From Nitrosotalea sp. (GTDB lineage: Archaea; Thermoproteota; Nitrososphaeria; Nitrososphaerales; Nitrosopumilaceae), in NCBI GenBank assembly GCA_025451075.1, contig JANWLA010000023.1:52793-116792 (forward strand): DNA of 64,000 nucleotides, given 5' to 3'. This document shows positions 8,509 to 16,906 of the stretch, one piece after another; the first letter of the stretch is position 1; the number at the start of each line of letters is the position of its first letter. The position numbers and the translations under genes were made by a program. Under the pieces are notes generated by a model. It made no database searches. It was not told where the DNA came from and was given only the letters and a program-made list of their open reading frames with translations.

Positions 8509-9369
8509 TTGACAAAAATTCTCCAGGCCCAAACTGTTAAAAGTTTCATACCCTCACGCAAGGCTTTATCCAGAAAAGGAGACAATGGCAAAGTCCTAGT
8601 CCTTGGCGGAAATTATCTTTATCATGGGGCACCAATTTTATCATCACTTGCAGCACTGCGAGCAGGATCTGACTTGGTATACACTTGTGTTCCAAAGATC
8701 AATGTCATGTCTACGCGCGCATATTCACCAAATCTGATTGTAGTGCCACTAGTTGATGCCAAGCTAACTCGTGGCTCTGTCCAGAAACTGCTTGGAATCA
8801 TCCCAAAAGAACTTGACTCTGCAACAATAGGGATGGGTCTTGGAATTCAGGATAGGGAAGCACTAAAAATTCTGGTAGCATCTCTTCTTGATAGGGCAAT
8901 TATGCTCTCACTTGACGCAAGCACACTTGTACCAGAAATTCTTCCAGAAATAAAAGACAAAAAGGTTACAGTCACTCCACATGCAGGCGAGTTTAGGCGA
9001 TTGTTTGGCCAAGTCCCACCTGATAATATCAAGCAGAGGTCTGCAATGGTTGAAAAACATGCAAAAGAAAATGGTATCACCATACTCCTCAAGGGACCAA
9101 CTGATATCATATCTGACGGCAAGCAAACATATCACAACCCAAAAAATATCGCAGCCATGACTGTTGGCGGAACAGGTGATGTACTATCAGGTGTAGTAGC
9201 GTCGATGCTGTGCAAAAACAAAAACCCAGTGCAGGCATCTTCTGCTGCAGCATATGTTAACGGCAAGGCAGGATTTCTGGCACAAAAAAAATACGGCTTG
9301 CATATTGTAGCAACTGACCTGTTGGATTTTATACCATATTCCATGAAGCCATTTGATAAAGTGAGATAG
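8509..9369 (+). CDS. nnrD: ADP-dependent (S)-NAD(P)H-hydrate dehydratase
   Basis: Repairs hydrated NAD(P)H using ADP. 286 residues of the YjeF C-terminal/ribokinase-like family: an N-terminal GDNGKVLVLGGNYLYHGAP loop, VTPHAGEFRRL, and the catalytic GGTGDVLSGVVASML motif with its Asp. The N-terminal epimerase domain found in fused bacterial NnrD/E is absent. The start is TTG, 8 nt after trmI; the peptidase gene begins 2 nt after its stop. Confidence 0.92.
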   Translation: MTKILQAQTVKSFIPSRKALSRKGDNGKVLVLGGNYLYHGAPILSSLAALRAGSDLVYTCVPKINVMSTRAYSPNLIVVPLVDAKLTRGSVQKLLGIIPKELDSATIGMGLGIQDREALKILVASLLDRAIMLSLDASTLVPEILPEIKDKKVTVTPHAGEFRRLFGQVPPDNIKQRSAMVEKHAKENGITILLKGPTDIISDGKQTYHNPKNIAAMTVGGTGDVLSGVVASMLCKNKNPVQASSAAAYVNGKAGFLAQKKYGLHIVATDLLDFIPYSMKPFDKVR

Positions 9370-9371
9370 CC

Positions 9372-10721
9372 ATGCAAGAAAATTATGTTGACAAGAATTT
9401 CTCAGGGTTGGTCTCAGATCTGCAGAAATTGATCCAGCAACCAAGCGTTTCTGCAAAAAACCTGGGCCTCAAAGAATGCTCACAACTGATTGTTCAAATG
9501 ATGAAAAAGTCAGGTATTCATGCAGAGATACTGCATGTCAAAAAAGGAGTACCTCCTGCAATATACGGCGAGATAAAATCAAAACAAAGTCCTGGCAAGA
9601 CACTTTTATTTTATAACCATTATGATGTCCAACCCGAAGAGCCACTTGAGCTATGGGATGACAAGCCATTTAGCGGAAAAATAAAGGGAAACAAGATTTT
9701 TGGAAGGGGCTCTGCTGATGACAAGGGAGAGCTTGTCACAAGAATAAAGGCAGTAGAGGCATTTTTGAAAACAACAGGCGATGTCCCGTGCAACATAAAA
9801 TTTTTCATTGAAGGTGAAGAAGAGATTGGAAGCATACACATTGAGGATTATCTAAAAAAATACCAGAAAAAATTATCCTGTGATGCAGTAATCTGGGAGT
9901 TTGGGTACGTCGATGAGAAAGACCGGCCAATAATCAGTCTTGGAATGAAGGGGTTGCTGTATGTGGAACTATCAAAGACTGAATCCATTCGCGATGCACA
10001 TTCAAGTTTAGCAGTAATAATAGAAAATCCCGCTTGGCTACTAGTTGAGGCATTAAAGACACTTCGTGATACAAATGGTAAAGTGCTGATAAAAGATTGG
10101 TATAACGAAGTAGACGAATTTACAAAAGAAGACTTGGCAATCATATCATCAGAGCCATTTGATGAAGCCTCGTTTAAAAAAGAATATGGAATCAAAAAAT
10201 TTGTTGGAAACAAAAAAGGCGTTGCAGTAAAAAAAGCACTTGTTGGCGAGCCGACGTGCAACATTGCAGGATTTACATCAGGATATGAGGGACCTGGTGC
10301 AAAAACTGTCTTGCCATCAAAGGCGCTTGTAAAAATTGATTTCAGGCTGGTACCAAAAATGGATCCAAAAAAACAACTTGCCCGCCTGAAAAAACATCTA
10401 AAAGAAAATGGATTTGGGGACATTCAAGTTACGCTGATTCACGGCGAGGCTGCCGCAAGAACTAGATTGTCTGATCCTTTTGTTGGGACAGTAAAAAAAG
10501 CAGCAGACGAGTCCTTTGGTAAATCAATACTCAGTGTCTCCTCTGCAGGAACTGGACCCATGTTCTCGTTTGTCAAGTTTCTGCATTCTCCATGCATTGC
10601 AGTAGGGAGCACCTATGTATTTGCAAGAATCCATTCTCCAAATGAATTTGCAAGAATTGATCTGCTGAAAAAAACCACAAAATGCATGTGTAAGATAATT
10701 AGAAATTTTGCATCACAATAG
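9372..10721 (+). CDS. M20 family metallopeptidase (dipeptidase-like)
   Basis: 449 residues of the Cys-Gly metallodipeptidase/carnosinase branch of M20. Di-zinc site residues are H83 and D85 (NHYDVQP), D116/D117 (GRGSADDKGE) and EGEEEIGS at 147-154; a dimerisation domain begins near residue 220. The C-terminal metal His is in RIHSPNEFARI. Cytoplasmic hydrolysis of short peptides is expected. Third gene of the trmI-nnrD operon. Confidence 0.9.
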   Translation: MQENYVDKNFSGLVSDLQKLIQQPSVSAKNLGLKECSQLIVQMMKKSGIHAEILHVKKGVPPAIYGEIKSKQSPGKTLLFYNHYDVQPEEPLELWDDKPFSGKIKGNKIFGRGSADDKGELVTRIKAVEAFLKTTGDVPCNIKFFIEGEEEIGSIHIEDYLKKYQKKLSCDAVIWEFGYVDEKDRPIISLGMKGLLYVELSKTESIRDAHSSLAVIIENPAWLLVEALKTLRDTNGKVLIKDWYNEVDEFTKEDLAIISSEPFDEASFKKEYGIKKFVGNKKGVAVKKALVGEPTCNIAGFTSGYEGPGAKTVLPSKALVKIDFRLVPKMDPKKQLARLKKHLKENGFGDIQVTLIHGEAAARTRLSDPFVGTVKKAADESFGKSILSVSSAGTGPMFSFVKFLHSPCIAVGSTYVFARIHSPNEFARIDLLKKTTKCMCKIIRNFASQ

Positions 10722-10811
10722 GTTCCATGATTTTAAGAAAGACTGAAAACTTCAAATCCGTTTGATCTCTTGCCTCTGACCTGCTGATCCGTGGGCAATT
10801 GCACAGAAAGG

Positions 10812-10819
10812 CCTTTATT
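10812..10819 (+). promoter_or_regulatory. TATA-like box of the proteasome beta gene
   Basis: CCTTTATT is centred about 26 nt before ATG 10842. It supports the shorter start and lies inside the upstream extension proposed by the ORF track. Confidence 0.5.
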
Positions 10820-10841
10820 GTGCTCATTTTGCATTGCAAAT

Positions 10842-11435
10842 ATGGCTTACATGTACATGCCGGGAGCTACTGCGGTCGGTATTATATATGACGGCGGTGT
10901 CGTCATGGCAAGTGAGAGAAGAATCGCTTATGGTAATTTTGTCGTAAGCAAGACTACAAAAAAGACATTCAAGATTACTGATTTTGTTGGTGCATGCTGC
11001 GCTGGAATGGTTGCAGACATGCAGGTTTTGGCAATGCAGATGAAAGCAATGACAAAGATAAGAAAGATGGAACTCAAGCGAGAGATTCCTCCAAATTCTG
11101 TAGCCAAGATGATGTCAACTATGATGTATGAAAGACGATACTATCCTCTCATGACACAGGTAATCGTTGGAGGAGTAGATGGTGATGCAGTAATTTACAC
11201 ACTTGATCCACTAGGTTCAGTTTTACCAGATGATTATGCTTCTGTAGGAACAGGTGCAGAAATGGCACTTGGAGTTTTGGATCAGGAATTCAAACCAAAG
11301 ATGAGTGAAAAAGATGCAGTAAACCTTGCAGTCAAGTCCATCAAGTCTGCAATAATGAGAGACAATGCAAGTGGAGACGGAATAGACATTCTAGTCGTTG
11401 ACAAGAACGGAACAAGAGAATTTACCGCAAACTAG
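10842..11435 (+). CDS. psmB: Proteasome beta subunit, probably catalytically inactive
   Basis: 20S proteasome beta ring subunit. I start at ATG 10842 (197 aa) because the TATA box lies in the longer version. The sequence M-P-G-A-T-A-V-G aligns with the G|T-T-T-V-G processing site of active beta subunits, so Ala occupies the Thr1 position; E17 (ASERR) and K33 (second Lys of TTKK) are retained in that register. The remainder matches the family (GACCAGMVADMQVL, YASVGTGAEMALGVL, SGDGIDILVVD). Archaea with two beta genes often carry one such non-cleaved subunit; the active partner would lie outside this window. Use of T at the next position cannot be excluded. Confidence 0.88.
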   Translation: MAYMYMPGATAVGIIYDGGVVMASERRIAYGNFVVSKTTKKTFKITDFVGACCAGMVADMQVLAMQMKAMTKIRKMELKREIPPNSVAKMMSTMMYERRYYPLMTQVIVGGVDGDAVIYTLDPLGSVLPDDYASVGTGAEMALGVLDQEFKPKMSEKDAVNLAVKSIKSAIMRDNASGDGIDILVVDKNGTREFTAN

Positions 11436-11439
11436 AAAA

Positions 11440-11916
11440 CTACTTTTTAATTAACTTGGCAGCTTCCCAATACTTGTCAGATATGTAATGCAGATTTTTC
11501 ACAACCTCGCCTTTTGTTATGGTTGCCATTTCTGCACTTGATACCAATGCTTTACCAACTGCAAGAAACTTGTTGTGAACTTCTTCTACCACGCAAATGA
11601 TATCATCTTTTTGAAACTCTGTGAATTTTTTAATTCCAGGCCGCATGACATTTGCTCCATTGCATACAAACTTGATTGCACCTGCATCCACAATTGCTTT
11701 TGGAAATTTCTCAAGCAGGTCAGTCTCTGAGAGAAACGGAAGGTAAGCCTCTCCAATCTTTATTGCTGATATACTATCGCCTGTCACCATGCTTGTGGTA
11801 TCATCAATCTCATGGAGCACCAGTGTCTTTGCCTTTGGAAGTTCAATGTGCCACTGCAGAACCATCTTGTCAATGACTGACGAGATGTCGCTTTTTGAAA
11901 GATTATGCGATTTCAA
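11440..11916 (-). CDS. PUA-domain RNA-binding protein (MCT-1/Tma20-like)
   Basis: 158 residues: an N-terminal pre-PUA region (DISSVIDKMVLQWHIELPK) and a C-terminal PUA domain (VDAGAIKFVCNGANVMRPGI ... AVGKALVSSAEM). The layout matches archaeal relatives of MCT-1/eIF2D-type ribosome factors. Its start overlaps the end of homoserine dehydrogenase by 14 nt, and it converges on the proteasome gene with 4 nt between the stops. Confidence 0.85.
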   Translation of the reverse strand: MKSHNLSKSDISSVIDKMVLQWHIELPKAKTLVLHEIDDTTSMVTGDSISAIKIGEAYLPFLSETDLLEKFPKAIVDAGAIKFVCNGANVMRPGIKKFTEFQKDDIICVVEEVHNKFLAVGKALVSSAEMATITKGEVVKNLHYISDKYWEAAKLIKK

Positions 11917-12922
11917 TTCTCGACACTTCCTGTTTGATATCTAGTAAATCCCGTAAAATTGAGCTTGCAGTCTCGATACCTCCTGCACCGCGACCTGTAA
12001 TTGTCTGCTGGCCAGAGTGCTCTGAGTTGAACGTGATGGCGTTTAGCGTACCGTTGACACACATTGGATCATCAAGAGGTATCTCCTTTGGTGCTACGAC
12101 TAAATCTCTCTCACATGACGCGACAAGCTTTATCGCGCAATCCTTTGCTGCTGCCTTTTTAATGTCTCCAGTTGTAACGTCTCTTATTCCAGTCCTTTTG
12201 ATGTCCTTGATTGTTACCTTCATGTCCATTATCCAGTTGGCAAGTATGACAAGCTTGGCTGCCGCATCAAAACCGTCAATGTCAAGTGACTCGTCTGCCT
12301 CGACGTATCCCTTTTTCTTGGCATCTGCAAGTGCAGCCTTGAATGTCAGGCCTGTTGCCATGTTTGTCAAGATGTAATTTGTAGTGCCGTTGAGTATTCC
12401 TTGAAATGAAACTATTCTTTCGCCTCGCAAGCTGTTCTTTGCATAGTCCAAAATTGGTGTTCCTCCTCCAACTGTTCCGCTAAATTTTAGCTGGACCTGG
12501 TTGTATGTTGCAAGCTCTATCAATGATGGAAATGCAAGAGCAAGTGGTCCCTTGTTTACTGTTATGACATTCAGGCCTTTTTTCATTGCATTTACAATGT
12601 GTGACATGCCAGGCTCTGCATCCTTGTAGTTGCTGGGGGTTGTCTCAATTAGCACTTCGGCATCCATCCCGTTTATCATGTCAAGGCCATTTGCATCTTT
12701 TTCCTTGTTGTGATATTTTCGTATGCTCCCATATTTTTTCTTGACCTCAAGCAACCTGTTCAAGTCAAGGCCTGCCGATGAAGCAGCAGAACCATTTGAA
12801 TCAAAGACTCCGACTATTCTTGGTTTTAGTCCGTGCTTTGCATACAGGTCCTCTGATCTAGAAAGTAAAAGTTTTGCAAAACTTTGCCCGACAACTCCAA
12901 AGCCTGATAGTATGATTCGCAA
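11903..12922 (-). CDS. hom: Homoserine dehydrogenase
   Basis: Reduces aspartate semialdehyde to homoserine for Thr, Met and Ile synthesis. 339 residues: a Rossmann start (LSGFGVVGQSFAKLL), the TVNKGPLAL segment carrying the conserved Lys, GTVGGGTPI, and catalytic-domain motifs GILNGTTNYIL, GYVEADESLDIDGFDAAAKL. There is no ACT domain or aspartokinase fusion, so feedback control by that route is absent. Confidence 0.95.
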   Translation of the reverse strand: MRIILSGFGVVGQSFAKLLLSRSEDLYAKHGLKPRIVGVFDSNGSAASSAGLDLNRLLEVKKKYGSIRKYHNKEKDANGLDMINGMDAEVLIETTPSNYKDAEPGMSHIVNAMKKGLNVITVNKGPLALAFPSLIELATYNQVQLKFSGTVGGGTPILDYAKNSLRGERIVSFQGILNGTTNYILTNMATGLTFKAALADAKKKGYVEADESLDIDGFDAAAKLVILANWIMDMKVTIKDIKRTGIRDVTTGDIKKAAAKDCAIKLVASCERDLVVAPKEIPLDDPMCVNGTLNAITFNSEHSGQQTITGRGAGGIETASSILRDLLDIKQEVSRIEIA

Positions 12923-12990
12923 TATTCACAAGACACATTTTGGTATTAATTAAGATTGACGATTTCTCAGATTGCTTTATTAAAGCAATA

Positions 12991-13665
12991 ATGAAAAATC
13001 ATCACGTGCGCTCAAAAAAGTATCTTTATGCGGGAATATCTGGCGCAGTAATTGTTGCAGCTGCCATTATAGTTATTCAATTCGTTCTTCCAATGGCAGG
13101 CCCTGATGTCACCAGTACTGCTGCAAACCAAGTTGCATATCTTGATTTTTCATACGACGAAGAAAACTCTGATCTAAAATCTGATCTTGCACTGCATCAC
13201 ATCAACATGACAAAACCAATCAGGCTGAGCAGCCAGACAGATGTTGAGCAGTATTGCAACTTTTTGACTGATCCCAAAAAGCAGGCACTTGTCACATATT
13301 GTACTTCTACAGTACTTACAAGCAAAGCTGGAAACCTTGGAGACATTGACATGGTGGGCTCTGCTGACTTGCCAGGGCTTGTAGTTGTTGCATTGCAATC
13401 AAACCCATTGCTGACAAACTATGATGATGTAAAAACTGTCTTTAGCACCGTCATAAACAGCACCATATGCTCATGCTGGGACAAGACTGCCCCTGATGGT
13501 TTTCTCACCTTGTCTGCATTTGTAGACAAGCTGCGTGACACTCATCTTCAAACAAAAGATCCTACAACCAGCACCCATGTGATACCGCTTGGAAACAAGC
13601 ATTTCAAGATTGAGCTCACCACAAATACAGATGGCTATCTGTGGAAGCTTCTTGTCTCCAAGTAA
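12991..13665 (+). CDS. Membrane-anchored extracellular protein of unknown function
   Basis: From ATG 12991 the 224 residues begin with basic residues and one transmembrane helix (YLYAGISGAVIVAAAIIVIQFVL), followed by an exported domain with four Cys (QYCNF, TYCTS, STICSCW). The longer track start adds a polar N-terminus before the anchor and is less likely. The domain resembles nothing I recognise. It is divergent from hom. Confidence 0.7.
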   Translation: MKNHHVRSKKYLYAGISGAVIVAAAIIVIQFVLPMAGPDVTSTAANQVAYLDFSYDEENSDLKSDLALHHINMTKPIRLSSQTDVEQYCNFLTDPKKQALVTYCTSTVLTSKAGNLGDIDMVGSADLPGLVVVALQSNPLLTNYDDVKTVFSTVINSTICSCWDKTAPDGFLTLSAFVDKLRDTHLQTKDPTTSTHVIPLGNKHFKIELTTNTDGYLWKLLVSK

Positions 13666-13749
13666 TTAACTGAGTTTTGTCAACTTGATGACTCATAAAA
13701 AATCTTGATAATACCTGCATCTTAAATATGAAAAAAAGTCAATATTAGG

Positions 13750-14973
13750 ATGGCAGTTAAATCGATAAAGCAAGATTACGTATTTCCTAATGATATTACA
13801 TCAATGATGGAGACATTCAAAGAAATGGTAAATTTTTGCATAAAAATAGGATTACAGGAGAACATATCAACTCTAAAGAAATTCTCATCACTACATTACA
13901 AGGACTTGTCTCAATTTGATATACAATCCAAGTACAAGCTTACAGCCATGTCTCAGGCAATGGGAAGACTAGCTCAAAGAAAAAGAGACATGAGGAAGGG
14001 AAACGCTCCAAAATCTCCGTATGTATCAAAACCATATTTAGTTTCATGCTATGGTTTTATGATAACTGGTATGCTGCTATCATTTCCAATTTCAAATGAT
14101 GACAAGTTTCTGGTCAAACTAAACGAGTACACCACATCACAACTTGAAAATGTAGAACCCCGATCATTTACGATAACATCTAATTCACTATCAATTTCAG
14201 TCAGGAAGCAAGTGGGGCAAATCATTCCTGAAAATATAATTGGAGTGGATAGAAACCTAAGAAATATTACAATATCAACTTCAAATGAATCAATTATGTA
14301 CAATACCAACAAGTTACTCTTGATTAAGGAAAACACATCTCATGTGATATCGTCTTTTAAGAGATTTGACGTAAGAGTAAAGAGACATTTCCAACAAAGA
14401 CTTGGCAACAGAAGATCAAGAAGGGTGCAGCAACATCTGCACAAGATCTCAAAGGATGTAGTAGAAAGAGCAGTAGAATCAAAAAGCATGATAATATTCG
14501 AGGATCTAAAAGGAATTCGAAAACTATACAGAAAAGGAAATGGTCAAGGAAACAAGTATAGAAGGAAATTAAACTCATGGTCGTTCTACGAACTGCAAAG
14601 ACAGATTGCATACAAGGCAGAATGGGAAGGAATTCCTGTTGACTTCGTAGATCCTAAACGCACAAGCCAGCTCTGTCCAATATGCGGAGGGAGACTCCAA
14701 GAGGACAGGTTTCACAGACGAAAACTGTTGTGCATTAATTGTAAGAAATCAATGGACAGGGATGTAATTGCATCCATGAATATTGCTTACAAGGGGTGGA
14801 GTAGGTTTTGCCATCCTAGAGGGCTTTTAGTTGAAGCGATGAAGGGGAACGTGAAATACCTACAACCACTAATCCTTCGAGTGGATGGAAGCAAGTTAGT
14901 TGAGGCTCAAGCACGAGCCATCAAGTTGACAGAACCATTAACTGCATATCTTGGTTTACGAAGGTTGACGTGA
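13750..14973 (+). mobile_element. tnpB: Solo TnpB (IS605/IS1341-type OrfB), apparently intact
   Basis: 407 residues; RNA-guided nuclease of IS200/IS605 elements. RuvC-like residues are present: D167 (GVDRNL), E251 (IFEDLKG) and the DRD at 336-338 (MDRDVIASMNIA). A zinc ribbon has C309, C312, C328 and C331. No tnpA lies nearby and I see no obvious terminal hairpins, so it is an IS1341-like orphan. By analogy with known elements the 3' end plus flank would encode the guide (omega) RNA; that is inference. It sits 84 nt after one gene and 25 nt before the TauE gene. Confidence 0.9.
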
Positions 14974-14998
14974 CTCTTTAATCCGTAGAAAATAGATT

Positions 14999-15769
14999 TT
15001 GGTGTTATCATTGCTTGATTATCTGTGGCTCTTGCCACTTGGTTTTGTAGCTGGTGTGATAGGATCCATGATAGGGCTGGGAGGGGGATTCGTAGTGGTA
15101 CCTGTACTAACTTTTTTTGGATTTGCTCCAACACTTGCCGCAAGCGACAGCCTCTTTGCAGCCTTTAGCAATGCAGTGGCATCTACTGTATCTTATGCAA
15201 GACAAAAAAGAATTGTATATCCACTTGGGATAAAACTTGCACTCTTATCAATACCTGGAACAATTATTGGTGCGTATATCTCAGATGGAGTCTCACCGCC
15301 AGTCTTTAAAATTATGTTTGGGATGGTTCTGATCTCATCAGGTGTCTACATTTACCTGCGAAGAAAAATGGAATCAAGAGAACGTAATTTATCCAAACAA
15401 CTCATGGTTCTAGTAGCCGGTGCAAGTTTTTTTGCAGGGATAATCTCTAGCTTGTTTGGAATTGGAGGCGGCACTGTCTTTGTCCCTCTGATGGTAGTTG
15501 CAATTGGACTGTCCATGAAACTTGCTGCACCTACGTCCCAGTTTATCCTAATGTTTGCAGCAGCATCTGGCATGATAGTGCACTCTATCTTGGGCCATCC
15601 AAATTATTATGAAGCAGGAATGCTCTCAATTGGGTCCTTTGCAGGAGGCATTATTGGAAGCAAGTTATCTACAAGAGTAAATGAAGGAAAACTCAGGATA
15701 TTCATAACGCTAGTGCTTGGCATAACTGCAGCCAAACTTGTCATTGATGCACTGGCCAGTCATTTTTGA
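14999..15769 (+). CDS. TauE/SafE family sulfite/anion exporter
   Basis: 256-residue polytopic membrane protein with two internally similar halves, each with a Gly-rich loop (GSMIGLGGGFVVVPVLTFFG and SLFGIGGGTVFVPLMVVA), the hallmark of TauE/SafE permeases. About eight helices expected. Start is TTG 14999 or the adjacent GTG at 15002. Substrate (sulfite, organosulfonate or another anion) is not determinable. A perfect 8-bp hairpin follows the gene. Confidence 0.9.
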   Translation: MVLSLLDYLWLLPLGFVAGVIGSMIGLGGGFVVVPVLTFFGFAPTLAASDSLFAAFSNAVASTVSYARQKRIVYPLGIKLALLSIPGTIIGAYISDGVSPPVFKIMFGMVLISSGVYIYLRRKMESRERNLSKQLMVLVAGASFFAGIISSLFGIGGGTVFVPLMVVAIGLSMKLAAPTSQFILMFAAASGMIVHSILGHPNYYEAGMLSIGSFAGGIIGSKLSTRVNEGKLRIFITLVLGITAAKLVIDALASHF

Positions 15770-15794
15770 TTTGGTATAGATTTTTTATCAAATA

Positions 15795-15821
15795 GGGAAC
15801 TACACTATCTGACTAGTTCCC
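15795..15821 (+). terminator. Perfect 8-bp stem-loop after the TauE gene
   Basis: GGGAACTA (15795-15802) pairs with TAGTTCCC (15814-15821) across an 11-nt loop, 25 nt after the TauE stop. It could end transcription or be part of the conserved upstream block of the next gene, since a weaker counterpart exists at 31502-31530. Confidence 0.4.
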
Positions 15822-15920
15822 CCAATGGGTCATGCTAGATTCAAAATCAGTGTTAAAAACTAGAAGAATTCTACACCAATTTTTTATGATATGTACGTCC
15901 AGTACGTGTAAGAAATGAAA
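15795..15920 (+). repeat. Conserved upstream block, copy A
   Basis: This segment matches 31502-31625 upstream of another surface-protein gene. Over the last 93 nt I count 16 mismatches, and the start codon region (GAAATGAAAACT) is included. Shared elements: AAAACTAGAAGA, TCTACACCAATTTTTTA (TATA-like, about 30 nt before ATG) and CCAGTACGTGTA just before the start. Confidence 0.75.
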
Positions 15921-16901
15921 ACTGTACATCTTGCAATAATTATTGGAGCCGGAATTGGTGTAATTATTGTTGTAGTTTCAATGTTTTTCTTTATGGCCAC
16001 AAATGTGCCACCACCACATTCAATGGCATACTTGAAAAATGATACAGGTATAGTCACCTTGGGAAATCAGGCGTACTATTTTGAGACACCAAATTATTCT
16101 CATGATGCTTACTTTAACTCACCGCAAATTTCATTTCATGATGTAACCTTTACTTTATTTCCAACAGGGTTTAGAGGAGGATTACCTATTCCATGTACTA
16201 GCAGTCCTGAGAATTTCCAATACTATTGGACTGATGCTAAGTTTACAGATAGTACTCATGAATTATTACACATACTGGGGGATTCTCCACCATGTCCTAC
16301 ACGTCCCATTCCAACAATGTTTAGTACTCATACAAATCCTCAAGCAGGTTTGACATTTTATAATGGCAAAATGAAATTGCTGGTAAGTACCAATATTGTC
16401 AATTCAACTTCTAATGGTCCTGAGTTCAAAGTTGGTCCAGATCTTCTAGGGCCAATACCGCACCAATTGGTATTTTTCATGAAATCAAATTCAACTGCCA
16501 AGATCTTTGTAGAGTATACCTCTCATGAACCAAACACAGGAACAATGCCAAGTTATTCTAGTGTTTATGTCGGTAAGGGAGGAGAATATACTCAGATTAC
16601 GACACCTGACGTAACCATAAACGCAGATCCGTCATCAATTCCTCTGACAGAAGGCTCAGACACTATAGTTGTGTACAACATTACGGCAAAGGAAGGAGTA
16701 AAGGGAGTGTATTGGATATTTCTGGCACAGTTTTGTAGAGTAATGCCTCTTGCCATTGATATCAATAGTTTGACTATTAGTCCATTTGACATACCAGTCC
16801 AGACGGGAACAATGCATTGTCCAGCTCAATTTCTCGATGGAACAATTCTGGGAATTTCAGAAGGTACTGCGGAATACAAGATGGGACAACCCGTGAAATG
16901 A
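15915..16901 (+). CDS. Membrane-anchored surface protein, family member 1
   Basis: 328 residues: MKTVHLAIIIGAG and a transmembrane helix (about residues 5-27), then an extracytoplasmic, Pro/Thr/Asn-rich beta-type domain with several N-glycosylation sequons and scattered Cys. The C-terminal part contains SNSTAKIFVEY and DTIVVYNI, closely matching segments of the protein at 31619. First gene of a three-gene run of similar proteins; its stop overlaps an ATG of the next (ATGA). Function unknown; cell-surface role inferred. Confidence 0.8.
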   Translation: MKTVHLAIIIGAGIGVIIVVVSMFFFMATNVPPPHSMAYLKNDTGIVTLGNQAYYFETPNYSHDAYFNSPQISFHDVTFTLFPTGFRGGLPIPCTSSPENFQYYWTDAKFTDSTHELLHILGDSPPCPTRPIPTMFSTHTNPQAGLTFYNGKMKLLVSTNIVNSTSNGPEFKVGPDLLGPIPHQLVFFMKSNSTAKIFVEYTSHEPNTGTMPSYSSVYVGKGGEYTQITTPDVTINADPSSIPLTEGSDTIVVYNITAKEGVKGVYWIFLAQFCRVMPLAIDINSLTISPFDIPVQTGTMHCPAQFLDGTILGISEGTAEYKMGQPVK

Positions 16902-16906
16902 GAAAA

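Noticed and set aside
10791-10841. 17-codon N-terminal extension of the proteasome beta subunit
   Set aside because: The promoter TATA-like box lies inside it and the extension has no match to known propeptides, so ATG 10842 is the better start.
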